Source: Allomyces macrogynus ATCC 38327
Taxonomy: Eukaryota > Blastocladiomycota > Blastocladiomycetes > Blastocladiales > Blastocladiaceae
Direction of reading: 5' to 3'
NCBI GenBank assembly: GCA_000151295.1
Contig: GG745333.1
Span: forward strand, 866,758-930,757
Length of the DNA: 64,000 nucleotides
A model generated the notes under the pieces. That model searched no databases. It was not told the origin of the DNA and worked only from the letters and a program-made list of their open reading frames with translations. Numbering within the stretch: position 1 is the stretch's first letter; each line of letters begins with the position of its first letter. The position numbers were made by a program, and so were the translations under genes. Of the stretch, positions 12,112 to 25,312 are shown piece after piece.

Positions 12112-14324
12112 TCAGCGATTCCACCTCCCTTCGGCCGAGCTGGAAAAGTGGATGATGCTCTGTGCGTCGAGGAGCGATATCAGCGCAGTTCGGCCGCACC
12201 GAATGCTTGCTGCCGCAAGTTTGGCCTGCAAGTCGTCAACGTCCAAGGGCTACGCCGAGATGCACAGGGTCAGTTACTGTACATATGCGCTAATGAGCAT
12301 GTGAAACGGAGCGCGACGCACTTCGTACGTCAAGATCTTGGTGTAGATCTCCTGGTCCCCCGCAAGATAGTCGACGACGCGACCCTCCACGCTGGCCGGT
12401 CCACTCCTCGTGTCCGCGGTGCCGGACCGCGCGGCTTGGATGCGCGCAATGAGCTCCTCCTTGCGCCCTGTGATCTTGACGCCCGCGTCCTTTGCGAGCT
12501 GCTACTACAATAACGAGGTGGAGAAGGGTTGTCAGAAACCGCATCAACATTGAGCGGCTCAGGAATGAGGAGCAAACCTTGAGCTCGGCCAACTTGAGCC
12601 GCGACAGGTCGGTCGAGGAATCAGCGGGAGCCGGCGGGGCTGGATCGGGCGCCGATGGCGCGCCAGGATCGATCCCACCGCGTGGTGGTGGGCCCGCAGC
12701 AACCGGGTGGGCCGAGGACGGGGGCGGTCGTGTGTCGAAGTACGGCGGGAAATCGCCTTCGGCCGCGCGTGGAACGTCAGCGGGGGGTGGTCGAGCAACC
12801 GCGGTTGGTCGGAGTATCGTGCGTGACGATGACGATGCTGCTGGAGCCGCCGGTTTGGAGACGGGAGCACGACGAGGCGGAATGGGTTGTGGTGGTGGAG
12901 TCGACAGCGCCGGTGCTGGTTGCGAGGGAAGAGCTGGAGCAGGAGGGCGACGGTGTGCTGTCGAGGGTGGTAGTGCCGAAAGTGTAGGTGGTTCGACGCG
13001 TGCTGGCGCTGTAGCGGAGCGCACATTGAGCCAGTCGACTGTCGAGGCCCACAAGTCTTGCAGCTGCGACTCGAGCAAACGTCGCTTGGCTACGACGTCG
13101 GCCGCCGTCGTGCATGACGCGCTCTGCGTCCACGAATCGAACAGTGAGAGCAGCGGCGACTCGTCGACAAACTGCCAACGCAGCGTCTCCTGCTCGTACA
13201 CTGATGGTGGCCGAGCAGCAATGCGATCTGTTGGAGCAAGAGGGGGCGGGTGCCGCGGTATTGGTGGGTCGTCCATGATCACGTCCATGGCGTCATCGTC
13301 TGGTGACCGCGGGTGCGGCGGCTCGTCGTCCACCTCGTCCTCATCGCTGCTGATCGACAGACAGGCCGGAGGGATCGACGACGACGTCCATGATGCCTCG
13401 GCGGGCCGCGGGCTTGCCGCGCGCCATAGCCGGCATTCCGGGTCGGCACTCGCAAGTCGCGTCGCCGACGGTGTGCGGTTGCGCTCACCGGCCGACGAGG
13501 ACGGCGGCGCCGCGTGATCAAACAGGTACGTGAGCGCAGCCTGCTGCACTTCGGCTTTCGCTTCGTCGACGGCCAAGATTCCAGTCGACGCGAGCGAGCG
13601 TAGCGGCGCCTGACGCTTGGCGGCCCGCCCACGCAAGGCGGGTGGGTCCGGGTACTTGAATGTGCCCGTCTTCCAGTCGAGCTCGAGGAGAGGCGTGGTC
13701 GCTGAAGAGGACGACATGGACGCGGAAATGGCGAGCGCGAGCTGCAGATCGTCGTCGACAGTTGCCAAGTCGTCGGCGTCGTCGCGCTTTCGGCGGCGGT
13801 CAGCGCGACGCTCGGCCTCGAGCCGGTGCGACTCGGCAATGGGGCGCACAATGGGCGCCGTGGGCGCCGGGCTTGACGGTAGCTCTGGTACAGATACTGG
13901 CGGGGCAGATGCTGCGCTGGTGTCCGAATTGGTCCGAGCCAGAGCGGGACGCGGGTTGCGCTGGAACACGACCGAGGGCGAGCTGGATGCGGACGTCTTG
14001 CCGGCCGCGTCGTCGTTTTCCTTGAGCACGGTTGCGACCATGGTCAAGTCGGTCGCGGCATGCGCCTTCCAGCGTGCCTGGCCACGCAGGACTGATGTTG
14101 TTGCTCCCTCCTTCGGGGCGTAAGGCCGTAGGGACAGTGGGTTGCTTGGGTGCCGGCGCGGGTTTGACGGCTGCGACGGGCCGCGAAAAGCGGTCAGCAG
14201 CCGAGCCTGGTGCAACAACGTGGTAGAGCGGCGGCAAATCCTTGAAGTCGTCGTCATCGTCATCATCGAGATCGACAAATTGAGTGCGCCGTGCCGTTGA
14301 GCCCGAGCCGGCCGGGGGAGCCAT
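12112..14324 (-). CDS. SLX4: Slx4 nuclease scaffold
   Basis: Slx4 is the platform that activates Slx1 and other structure-specific nucleases for Holliday-junction and fork processing. Exons are 14324-12578, 12501-12322 and 12249-12112, giving about 687 residues after removing one extra base. Most of the protein is low-complexity and acidic (DLDDDDDDDFKDLP near the start). The identification rests on the C-terminus. A SAP-type helix pair (LSRLKLAELK, then QLAKDAGVKITGRKEELI after an intron) is followed by IYTKILTYE. A third exon then continues PLDVDDLQAKLAAASI and ends LISLLDAQSIIHF, the Slx1-binding pattern of this family. The frame break is near 14120: one surplus T in CCTTACG, where the repaired reading is TVPTAYAPKEG. 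It shares a 411-base divergent interval with FANCM. Confidence 0.8.
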
Positions 14325-14735
14325 GGCCGCTGCAGCGCTGGTCGCGGCCTATCGTCTGCCGCCGTCGTCGAGCTCGCCTCGTTCGTCGTTGGCTCGGCGT
14401 CCAGTTGCCGGTGCTTGCAGCTCGTCGTTGCCAGCTCGGCGCTGGGTGTTGCTTGCTGCACTGAGCACGACAAGCAGGACTCACTGGCGGCCGTGGTGAG
14501 CTTGCGGTGGACGTGCGGTGCACATGCGCGTCACACCCATCAGGGCCGTCCCACGACGTCGCGTGTCGGCAGTGTCCCACCTGCGGGGGAGTCACTGCCC
14601 TCTCGCTGTTTCGCTCTATCGCCGACGACTCGCAGCAAGCAAGCATCGCGATCTGGTGGTGGCGCGACTGCGACTGCACGACGACGGCGAGACCACAGTC
14701 GCTCGGCACTCCCCGCACTGGCACACACGCCCGCC
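14325..14735. promoter_or_regulatory. Divergent SLX4/FANCM promoter interval
   Basis: These 411 bases separate the start codons of two DNA-repair genes that act on the same branched substrates. I see no gene, TATA box or repeat. A bidirectional promoter would allow co-expression, but this is inferred from layout only. Confidence 0.45.
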
Positions 14736-17700
14736 ATGGCCGACGACGACTGGGACGATGGCGGGTTCGACTGGGACGACCCGGCGCTCACGTCGCAGCT
14801 GCTGCAGATCAAGGTCCCGCCAACTGTTGCGCACCCACCGCCCGTGGCTCCTGCATGGAATGCAGCACACGCGCGCCCACCTCCTCCACCCGCTGCGCGC
14901 CCGGCAGCTCATCAATGGCGCCCTCCGCCCGCTCCAGCGCAGTATGCGGCGCCGCCACGACCTTCTGGATACGCGCCGCCGCCGCCGACTCGTCCTGCAT
15001 GGCAGGCGGGGCCTTCTCCACCCGGTCCTGGTCCGGTACCCGTTGCGCGCCCTTTTCCCGCGGCGGCACCGGCACCGATCCCGCCGCACGTCCACAACCA
15101 GCAGCGCCCGCCGCCGCCATTGCAACAGCCAGTCGCATGGCGGCCGTCACGCCCACCACTTACTCCGACGCAGGGTGTGACGCCGTCGCTGACGCAGACT
15201 CGGCTCCCGGACGCATGGCGAACGACGGCTCCGCTGCCAGCTTTTCCCGCACCTGCTCATCCGCCACCACCGCCAGTCGCGACCAATTCGCTCACTCGAC
15301 CGTGGCCTGCTGGACCATCCAGCGCACACCAACCCGTGCAGGGTCCTGGAACCGTACCGACGCGCGCCACGCCCGCATCGTTTCACCAACCGCCCGAGGC
15401 TCCTGCTCCTCCCGCGTGGAAGCAGCCGACGCATCGCGCTGATCCTCCGGCCGCTTCTCCCGCCGCGATCCCGGGCGCAACCGGGATAAAGGACGACGAC
15501 CATTCGTGTATCCAGGGTGTTCCAGAACGGCCGTCAGATGAATTCTTGCTCGAGCACGCGTCGTGCATGCACTCATTTGACCCGGACGCGATTGTGCAGT
15601 GGATCTACCCGACCAACATGCCCGTGCGCGACTACCAAATCAATATCGTGCAAAAGGCACTCTTCAACAACACGCTCGTGTCGATTCCGACCGGTACCTT
15701 GTCTTTTCTGCATTGGTTCAGAACAACGAGACCGTTGGACTGAACACTATGTTCCACCAGGTCTCGGCAAGACGCTCATCGCTGCCGTCGTCATGCTCAA
15801 TTTCTACATGTGGTTCCCCGAGGGCAAGATCGTCTTCATGGCACCAACGCGCCCGCTCGTCGCGCAGCAGCAGAGCGCGTGCTACAAGATCACGGGCATT
15901 CCGATCGAGGACATGGTCGTCTTCGTCGGCACGACCATCTCGCCCGAGGAGCGCAAGCACTATTGGCAGACCAAGCGCGTCTTCTTCACGACGCCGCACA
16001 ACATGGCCAACGACCTCAACCACGGCACGTGTCCGGGCAAGGACGTGGTCCTGATTGTCGTCGACGAGGCGCACCGCGCGACCGGCCAGTACCCGTACGT
16101 GCCGTGCGTGCGCGAATTGCTCAAGTTCCACCAGGATTTCCGCGTCCTCGCGCTCTCGGCGACACCCGGCAGCCGCCGCGAGCAAGTGCAGGAAGTGATC
16201 AGCAACCTGCTCATCAACCGCATCGAGATCCGCACCGAAGAGTCGGCCGACCTCATGCAGTACACGTTCAAGCGCGTCAAGCAGAGCGTTGTCGTCTCGC
16301 TGTCGGGCCCCGCCAAGGAGGCGCACGCGCGGTTCGTGCAGTTTATGCGCCCGATCGCGCAGCGCCTCAAGTCGCTCGGCGTGTCGCATACCGACGACCC
16401 GGACCAAATGTCGTCGTTTGGGATCATGGCGCGCGCCAAGAAACTCGGGTTTCCGCACGGGTGCTACGGCGACGTGAATGCTCTGCAGCGCATGCTCGCG
16501 CTACTGGAAACGCTCAATACGCAGTCGCTCGCCGCGTTCCGGCAGGCGCTGCGCGACCTGCCGATCGACATGCAGACGAGTAAGGTCAAGTCGAACAAGG
16601 CGCTCGCCGCGTGGGTGCAGTCGCTCGCGTTCAAGGAGTACGTCGGGTGGCTCGGCAGTATCATGGACAGCGATCCGCATTTTGTGGCGCACCCCAAGCA
16701 GGCCGCGCTCGAGCGCATCGTTCTCGAACATTTCGCGAACCAGGCCAAGGACGATCGTGCCGCGACGGGCGGGTCGAAGATCATGATCTTTGCCAAGTTC
16801 CGCAACATAGTCGACGAGATTGCCAAGATCCTCGACAAGCATCGGCCGCTCGTCCGCGTGATGAGCTTCGTTGGGCAGTCGTCGCACAAGGCTACCGGTC
16901 GTGGACTCAACCAGCGCGAGCAGCTCGCGATTATTCGCCAGTTCCAAGAGGGCGGGTACAATGTGCTCGTCAGCACGTCGGTCGGCGAAGAGGGGCTCGA
17001 CATTGGCGACATTGATTTGATCATTTGCTACGACACGTCGCAGTCGCCCGTGCAGATGCTCCAGCGCATGGGCCGTACGGGCCGCAAGCGCGAAGGCCGT
17101 GTCGTGTGCCTGCTGACGGCTGGCAAGGAGGAAGAGCAGTATAAAAAGTCGCAGGATAACTACAAGAGCGTGCAGAACATGATTCAGAAGGGTGGTTTGC
17201 AGCTCTTCGACAAGCCGGCGCGCATGATCCCGTTCAACGTCAAGCCCGTGCTCATCAAGTGTTTTCTCAACATTCCGCCGCTGCCGGGCGAGGGCGACGA
17301 CGAGGACGACGCCCGACCGTCCAAGCGCGGCCGCCGCGGCGGCGCCAAGCGTCCCGGCGCGTTTCTTACGTCGTCGGAAATGGTCAAGTTCATGGCCAAG
17401 TTTGAGTTGCCGCGCGACGCGCCGCCGGTCCCGGAACTGGCGCTCACGCGTTACCTCGGCCAGCAGGTGCTCCGACCGGGCAAGTTTATCGCGCCGTCCG
17501 TGACGTCGGAGCGGTTCATGGACTTGCTCGGCGGATTGCACGAGCTACAGCGCACGGTGATCGAGGAGCAACTCGCAAGCGCAACCGCATTTGGCGCTGG
17601 CAGCGATGACGACTATGGGTTGCTGACGCAGGTGTCGGATGTCGCCGCCGACCTAGACTATCGCGATGTGCCGATGCGCGAACCGCCGCCCGAGCCGGAG

Positions 17701-19892
17701 CCGTTTTTGCCGTCGCAACTGGAACCGGTCGTAGGGTTCAGCCGAGTGGGCAAAGCCATGGCGTCGGCGGCGGCGCCAAAGCCGGCCGCGGCGAGTCTGA
17801 TCAAGAAGCCCATTTGCCTGGAAATCGACGATGACGATGTCGATGACGATGACGCCGACCTGTCTCGTTTAGCAAGCGTCGCTCCTGCTCCACCTGTGTC
17901 GTCCGGCCGCACCGATGAGCCCATGGACGTTGACCAGCTCTCGTTGTCGGACACCTTTGAGGGCCCGTTCGACTTTGGCCTCGCGGACAGTGCACCCATG
18001 CCATCCGTGGGGTTCCAAGGTTTGTTCAACCGCTTCATTTGCTCCATTTTGCATTCGAGTGCCCTCCCTTTCTGACGTGCATCCTGTCCAGCTAGACAAC
18101 GCCGACCCGCTCCACCCCAACCTCGACTTTGACGCTGCGCCCGCGGACGCCGATGACGACGATTTTCAGTTTGACCTGGACGACGGCGTCACTGGGTACA
18201 AGCCATCGATTCAATCGCCGGCGCGACAATTCAAACAGTCGCCCACACGTCCACCACCACCTGCGGTTCCGCCGCCGCCGCCGCCGCTGCTCTCGCCGCT
18301 GGTCGCCAAGGACCCGCTGCAGGAGCTCGACTGGTGCCCGCGGTACTTGGCTGCGGTATGGACGCCGTACGGCGCGCCGCTGCCGCCCAGCGCGTATCTC
18401 GACGTTTCGGTCGTGATTCCGCCGCGACACGAGTGCCGTGCCGGCTCGGCGTCCCGTGTCTCGCCGGTCCGGCCAAATGAGGACACCGACCTCGGCGCGT
18501 TGGGGCCGCCGACTCTCGGGCCCACACCGAGCGCTAACCCGGTGACCGTGGCGACAAAGCCTGCTGCGACTACTCCTGCTGCAACGGCGATGCGGGCGAA
18601 CGCCGTTGACTTGCATGACGTGCCGTTGTCAGTCACGCAAGGATCGACACCGGCGCAGCCGCTGCCATCATCCGTCACGCAAGGATCGACACCGGTGAAG
18701 CCGCTGCCATCATCTGTCACGCAAGGATCGACGCCAGCGCAGCCACTGCCATCATCCGGCACGCAAGGCTCGACGCCCGAGCGGCGGCCGTCGTTTAAAC
18801 CCGTTCCCGTGGTGATCTTGGACGAGACACCCATTTCCATGGCGGCGTCGAGCCCTGTCACTGGCGGTCCGCTCAGAACTGCTCGTGATCGATGTACGCT
18901 ACCCTGCCTCCAGAATGCCCTCCTCCCCTACATTCCGTCGACTTACCGGTTGTGGTCTTTTAGTGTCGCCAATGTTTGTGACCCCAAGGCCGCGCACCAA
19001 ATCCATTTCGTTCTCGCAACTCCCGCCCGAATCACCGAGCCCCGTCATCCAGCGCGCTTGGGCAAAAGAAAAGGATCGCCGCCGGCAACAGCGCAGGCAG
19101 CAGCAACTTCTCGACTCACCCGACGCACTCGCTGCACCTCCACGGCGCAAGCTCAAGCGCAAGCACGCATCCTCGCGCGACCGCGCACCCAAGCTCCAAC
19201 CCGCCGCCGCCGCCGGTGTCGATCGCGGGTTCCTTGATCTCGAGGCCGAACTGTCCGGGTCTGACACGGGCGCCGGCAGCCACGACGACGCTGAGGACTC
19301 GGACGACTCGGCGGGCAGTCTGGTCGACTGGATTGCTGAGACGCAAATGGAGCCAGACACGCCGACGTCGAGGCTCGCGCTGTATCGCATGGCGCACCCA
19401 CCGGATTCGCCCATTGGTGATGACGATGGGGACGGGCCGCTACAACTGCCGTCGTTCCTCTTGCGCGGGCGCGCGCGACTACCACCGACGACACCTCGCA
19501 CGCCTGGGTCCAGGACCAACGATACGTACGACTCGCAGGACTCATTCTTGGCGCCGTCCGACGAGCCGGAGCCGGCGTCCACGAGTACGACGCAAGTGTC
19601 GCTGGATACACTCGAGGCACAGCTTGACCGCGATTACCGCCGGCGGAAGCGGCGACGCAGGGAACGGGGGCGCGAGGAGGAGGATGACGACGAGGCAGAA
19701 GAGGAGGAGGCTGGGCCTGCGGATGAGGCCACGACACCGCCGATCCGGCTGCGTCGACTCAAGTCGCGCAAGCAGATTCGGGACGGCGAGGTGGCCGAAG
19801 CGCCGTCGCCGACGGCTGACCGGAAGCAGAACGGCGGCAGGGGCGGTGGGAGCCGGTCCGTAATTGAGCTCTTGTCAGACGATGACGATTAG
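14736..19892 (+). CDS. FANCM: FANCM/Mph1 DNA helicase-translocase
   Basis: This SF2 translocase remodels stalled forks and dissolves D-loops. Exons are 14736-15693, 15761-18019, 18096-18893 and 18964-19892 (1,647 residues), with donors GTACCT, GTTTGT and GTACGC. After a Pro-rich N-terminus come Walker A IPTGLGKT (split by intron 1), VVDEAHR (about 16057-16077), ALSATPG, a helicase-insert domain, and the C-terminal motor with TSVGEEGLDIG and QRMGRTGRKREGRV. A near-C-terminal DLEAELSGSD followed by acidic residues matches the conserved FANCM/Mph1 tail. The nuclease-like region of animal FANCM is not evident, so function should be nearer to yeast Mph1 or Fml1. Exon 3 contains a 14-residue tandem repeat. 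Confidence 0.95.
18632..18785 (+). repeat. 42-bp coding minisatellite in FANCM
   Basis: About 3.6 copies of a 42-base unit encode SVTQGSTPAQPLPS-like repeats in the disordered C-terminal half of FANCM. Units differ by a few mostly silent or conservative changes. SQ/TQ-like VTQGST steps recur in each unit, so it could be a phospho-site array for checkpoint kinases. Copy number may vary between strains. Confidence 0.8.
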
Positions 19893-20071
19893 CGGCAGGT
19901 GAGGGCGATGGAGAATGAAATTCGTTGATTCCAAACGTGGGACTGCTTTTTTGTGTGCACCTTGGCCTCCAAGCAAAAACCAAATCAGTCGTTCGCAAGC
20001 AGCGGTTTGCACACATTTCCATTTTTTATATCGTTTCGTGCCACCAAAAACCAGGCCATCCCAGGCCGGTC
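19893..20071. other. Convergent FANCM/NTE1 3' interval
   Basis: These 179 bases separate the stop codons of FANCM and NTE1. No gene is seen, and the stretch is AT-richer than the coding DNA on either side. Confidence 0.4.
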
Positions 20072-23000
20072 TCAAATCGAATTCCTCCTGGCGCGCGGTG
20101 CCGCCGCGCTCCGTCGGGCCTTGGTATTCGTCAGGGTCTCAAGCACGCCGTTCTTTTCCCACTCTTGCACGACCGCCATGCCGTAATCGTACCCGGCACG
20201 GTAAATGGGTTCGAAGTTGCCAAACTCGAGCGTGCCGAAATGCGCGACAGGCGGGCGCAGGTAAAAACAGCCCGGCAACTGCTTGGCCTCTTCGAGTTGG
20301 CGGATGCTAGCGAAGGGACGATGCGAAACGTGAGTCGGCCTGCCTCGAAGAAGAACGCGTGGAGGGAGTCGCACCATGATACGTAGGCCAACTTGGACTG
20401 GATCTCGGCGAGCGACGGAATCGCCGGCGTGCGGCGGAACGGGTTCATGCGGTTGAGCAGCACAGTCCAGCCAGAGAGCGTGTCGCCGAAGTAGACTTTG
20501 GACGTGTCGTCGTCCGAAGCCACTAGCGCATCAGGAAGACGATCAAGTCAGATCCTTCCCCGACACTTTTTACCAGAAATCAAGCGTACCGTCCACCATG
20601 ATCACGACCTTGGCACCAAGCCCCTTCATCACGTCGGCGGGTAAGTTGTTCAGGTACCCGCCGTCGACGAGCAAGTTGCCATTGTCCGAGAGCGGCGGCA
20701 TAAAGCCCGACAGCGACATGGACGCGCGCACGTATCGCCACAGGTACCCGGACTGGTGAATCTCCATGCGCGAGTGGACAATGTTGGTCGTGACGCAAAA
20801 GTAGTTGAGCCACAGGTCTTCGACGTGAATGTCGCCAAACGACTTCCAGATGCCGCGGTTGCTAGAAACGAAAGCGTATGCATGAATCTCGCGCCGCCAA
20901 CAACGGACCCTCGCGCGTATAATGATAGACGGGAAACATACAACTGGTGGCCCGTCAGGTACGACGTGATCGGGTACGTCAAGTCGACGAGCGTGCGCCA
21001 GACAGACGACGTCCGTGCTGCAAAACTCTTCATGCGCCCGAGCACACTCACATGATCAAAGTCGCGCGCATACAGCCCACCGACCAGCGCGCCAATCGAC
21101 GTCCCACCAATCATGTCGACGGGAATCCCGGCCTCCTCGAGGGCCCGAATTACGCCGACATGCGCGATCCCGCGCGCACCGCCGCCACCGAGCACGAGCC
21201 CAATCGACTGTCCACACAGCCGGCGCGCGAGCCGGGCAAAGTCGGACCGTACGCCGGTGCACCCACCAGGCTCGCCACTCCCCTCCCCACCGCCGAGGAT
21301 CCGCATGCGTCGCAGCAGCGGTGTGTAGCGCTGATAGTACTTCTGCAGCTGGCCCTTGAGCTGGTGCAGCGCGAACCGCGGGTCGACGCCCATGGTCGGC
21401 CCCATCAAATCGACCAAGTCGGCAGCCATATTGGACGAGGAAAACAGGCCGTTCATGGGCGGCGTCGCGTACATGCTAGTCGATCCGTGCCGCCCGCGCG
21501 TTGTGCCATGGCCATCGCGCGCGCGTGCGGGCCCACTCGACGTCCCGCGCGGCGGTTTGCCTGATGAGCCCTTGGTCCCGGATCCAGAAAACAGTGCCGT
21601 GCTCGGGTGCAAATCCATGGCAACATGATGGTGTCCGTGAATCCACAGCCGGTTCTTGAGCCACGCCTGCGTGAGCCCGTGACGGCACGACCGGTCCGAA
21701 TGCACGAGCACGAGTTCTTTCCGCGCGGTCGTCTTGATCCCGAGCAGGTACCGTTCGTACTCGCCAATCACGGGTTCCTGGTCGGCAAGCGCGACCAACA
21801 AGATACAATCGGCCTGCCGCACACACCGCTGCGTCCAGGGCGTCGAGACACCGCTGTCGGCGACATACATAACGATCCGGTGCCGGTCCTCCTGCTCGGC
21901 GAGCCACGAGACGAGTTTCAGTTTCCCAATCTTGGAAAACGCGTGCTTGCCGAGCACGTCAATCACCGTCGCCTGGTAGAGCGCCGTCGCCGACGCGCCA
22001 ATCGTGGCGAGCGCCCCGCGTAGGTGCTCGGCAAACTCGACGATCGGGACCGACGCGTTCACGGGGATCACAGCCACCGTGCGCAAGTTTGCGTTGTTCT
22101 TGCCGAGATCCGACGGGACGGGCGGCGGTGTCGGCGCCGCGGGACCGACTGGGACCCCCGGGCCGCGCGCGAGTTGCTGTGCAGCGGCCACGGCGCTCAT
22201 CGCGCCCATCCCGACCCCCATCCCGAGCCCGACCCCAAGCCGCGGCGCCGGCGCGAGCGGCGCGAGCTGCTGTGCGCGCGCGGCGATCAGTCGCGCAATC
22301 GCGAGCGTGATTTCCGGGTGCCGCAGAGCCAACGCATGGAAGAGCGTGTGCGGGATCCGAGCCAGTTCCGTGTCGCGAATCGCGTGCGTTGTGTACGGCC
22401 GCGGCGATTCCATTAGCACTTCGAGTTCGCCGACCGAGTCCCCTTGACCGTATTCGGCGATCACGTCAAACGCGCCGCCGACGGTGCCGTGTTCCCAGAT
22501 CGACCGCACGCGGCCGTTGAGAAGCAGGTAGATCGAGTCGCTGTGGTCGCCTTGCCGGTAGAGCACGTGTCCGGCGTTGACTTGCGTCCATTCCATGGCA
22601 AAGTCGATGCTAATCGCGAAAAGCTGGGTGAGCGGAATGGTGAGCAAGATCAAGTCGCAGCCCAGCAACGAGCACGTACTGCAATACGAGAGGATTCAAG
22701 ACCGACACGAGCCGGTGCGCGAGCGTCAAAATCACCGTCGGCTGGCGGTCAACAAGCCGGTCGACCGCCGCCTTTTTCAGGAATCCAACACACACGTCGG
22801 TCCGCGCCTCGAGCTGCAAAAGCGACGGGTGGCCCGTCAAGACCGACATGTAATTGCCGAGCCCGCCCGGTCGAATAAAGAACTGCGGTCCATCGCCCGC
22901 CGCACTCGCTGCGGTCGCGGCCGTGGTCTGCGCAGCGACCATACTACTCACCACGGCCCCAGCCGTCGACACAGCCAACAACCCATCAATGATAAAAAAC

Positions 23001-25312
23001 AGCCCATCGACGGCCTGGCCCGACTTGGCAAGAATACTACCCTTTGGGTAGAACCGAATCTCAACATCCTTTGGGTCCACTTCCGAGACGTTCGACGCGA
23101 TCGACGACGCCATCGACGACATGGACGCGTGGTGCGCGAGAGCGTGCGCCGCATTGGCAGCCGCGCCGGACCGCCTGCGCATCATGAGCGGGACACTCGG
23201 CGAGTCGACGGGCGGTGCCGGCGGTGCCGCTGCTGGCACAGTCACGTCTCGCAATCCAATCCCGTGCATGATGCACGCAAACACCGATTGCCGCAAATGG
23301 TCTTCCTCGTCCGCATCCTCGAACGCGCGTAGATCACCAAACGGACCCTCGGCCGACGTTGTGGGCGCGAGCGACGGGCCCGCGCCGGGCATCGTCGCGG
23401 AATCCGACGGGGCGACAGCCGGATGCGACCCCATCGCGCTCGACGGTCGCGGGATCCTCGCTGCTGCGGCAGTAGCCGCTTCCGCGACCGCCGGATCGAT
23501 GTCCGACGGGGTACGGGACAACGCCGGTGGCAGGGGTGGCGACGACGACGGTGCCGTTTCCGGGGCAACCACCGCCGCCGCCAGAGCCGCCGCATTCCTC
23601 GCATCCGCGACCGTCGGGACCTTATTCCCCGAGACCGCACGCACCGCGCGGTACACTGAATGCCCCATCCTGAACCGGCGCCGCAGTCGCTCCAACCCAC
23701 CGGGTCGGAAAAACCCGAGCGGCAATGCTCTCGCCGTATACTCGTGCACCTGCTGTTCGAGCGCGAGCAACTGCGCGCCGAGCCCAAGGTACCGCGCGAG
23801 CGCCATGCACGTAACGCGCTGGAACCGCGTGAGAATGACTTGCGCGATATGCGCGGCCGCGTGCGGGTACTTGTCGAGCAACCGCAGAAACGCTTCGGCC
23901 GGGATCACAACGAGCGTCGAGTCACGTGCAGCACGCGCGACCAGGCCGGCGTGCAGAACCGACGGCGCGCGGTGGTGGTGCGTGTGTGTGCGCGCCGTGT
24001 GCGGGCGGCCGTATTCATCGCGCGAGGGAGGGACGGCGACCGACGGTGTGCGCGACGGGAATCGCGGTGGAGCGGTGCCGAACCGCGACGCCGAGGCCGT
24101 GCGTGACCGCCCCGCGCGTTCGCCGGAGACGGACGTATTGTCGTCGCACCCGAGCCCAATGGTCGCAGCAGCGCCGGTGGACGTGGATGCCGTTTCCCAG
24201 CCACGTGGGACGCCGCGCCAGGTCGAGACGGGCGACGTGTTAGTACCACCCAAAAGTGGGAACACGGGGCCGCTGCCGTGGCTACCGTCGCTGCTGTTTT
24301 CCGTGGAAAAGCCCGGGTAGGACGCGGTCGGCGCTGTGTTTGGTGGTGGCGGTGGGGTTGCGCGGCCATGCGTGCCGTTGGGCACGAATTCCGGGTACTC
24401 GTCGTTGGGCATGGGCGGCATCGGGGGCGGCGGCATTGGTGGGGGCACGGGTGTCGGATCGACTTCAGGCTCGAGCGTCGACGAGAACAGAGACAGGATG
24501 GAGAAGAGCGACGAGACGGTCCCACCGGCATGCACTTCGTGGAGCAGCGTGTATCCAGGCAGTGGTTCGGTCGGATCGAGTGCCGCGGCGGCCGCAGCAG
24601 TCGCACCACCGACAGCCGAGTAAGTCGACGGCGGAACGGGCCCCTGGCCGTGGTAAAACGAGGCATTTAGGGAAGGCGGCGGCGCGGTATCGACAGGATT
24701 TGCGTCAACCGGGTTCTTGACGAGCACGTGCACGGCGCCCTCGACGACAATGTAAAAATTGGGCGGTTCGTGCGCGTGCAATGCATCGTCTTCGGCAAAT
24801 AAGATATCGCCCGCAGGCAACTTGCGCGTCTGGAGTCGGCGCGCTAGCTCGTGGAAAACAGGCTGCTCCATGTATCCAAACACCTTGATCGACTGCAGGA
24901 AGCTGCCGAGAAACTCTTCGGCATAATTGAGCGCGGGGCGCGCGCTGCTGCTGCTGCTGCCGCCGGATCCGGACCCGGACTTGGTCGAGTCGTCAAACTC
25001 GCCGGCGGTTGCCGCGTCCGGGTGCAGATCAAACGACGCGCCTGGGGGTGGGCCGGCGGCTTGGAGCGGCGGGTCTGGCAGGCGCGCGTATCGCGTGAGG
25101 TAGACGCGGTAGACGATGCCGTAGACGACGGCACCGCCGAGCGCGAGGACGGCGACGACGCCGCGGTAGTCGAAGGTCAGGACGAGCGACCATGAGAGCA
25201 CGCGCGTGAGCAGGGACAGCAGCTCGGCCGGCACGCGGATCAGGAACAGGCTGGCGAGACCGCCGACAATGGGCGAGACGTGCGCGGCGAGCGTGTGCAC
25301 GAGGCCACTCAT
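20072..25312 (-). CDS. NTE1: NTE1 lysophospholipase (patatin, cNMP domains)
   Basis: NTE1 deacylates phosphatidylcholine at the ER. Exons are 25312-22680, 22609-20942, 20861-20590, 20522-20375 and 20306-20072, which sum to 1,651 residues without any frame break. Donors include GTACGT, GTATGT, GTACGC and GTGCGA. The N-terminus has two hydrophobic spans ([17 protein letters not shown] and [18 protein letters not shown]) followed by RYARLP, a fungal NTE1 signature. Cyclic-nucleotide-binding-like domains follow, with one around HIDFAMEW...[17 protein letters not shown]. The patatin domain has oxyanion LGGGGARG, nucleophile serine in GGTSIGA (about 21088-21108) and catalytic aspartate in [10 protein letters not shown] (about 20650-20665). 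The family C-terminus [11 protein letters not shown] is present. Length matches fungal NTE1. It diverges from the GPKOW-like gene. Confidence 0.95.

Noticed and set aside
14119..14143. A 25-base micro-intron in SLX4
   Set aside because: It also restores frame, but deleting one T gives the smooth reading TVPTAYAPKEG. That fits the general pattern of one-base errors.
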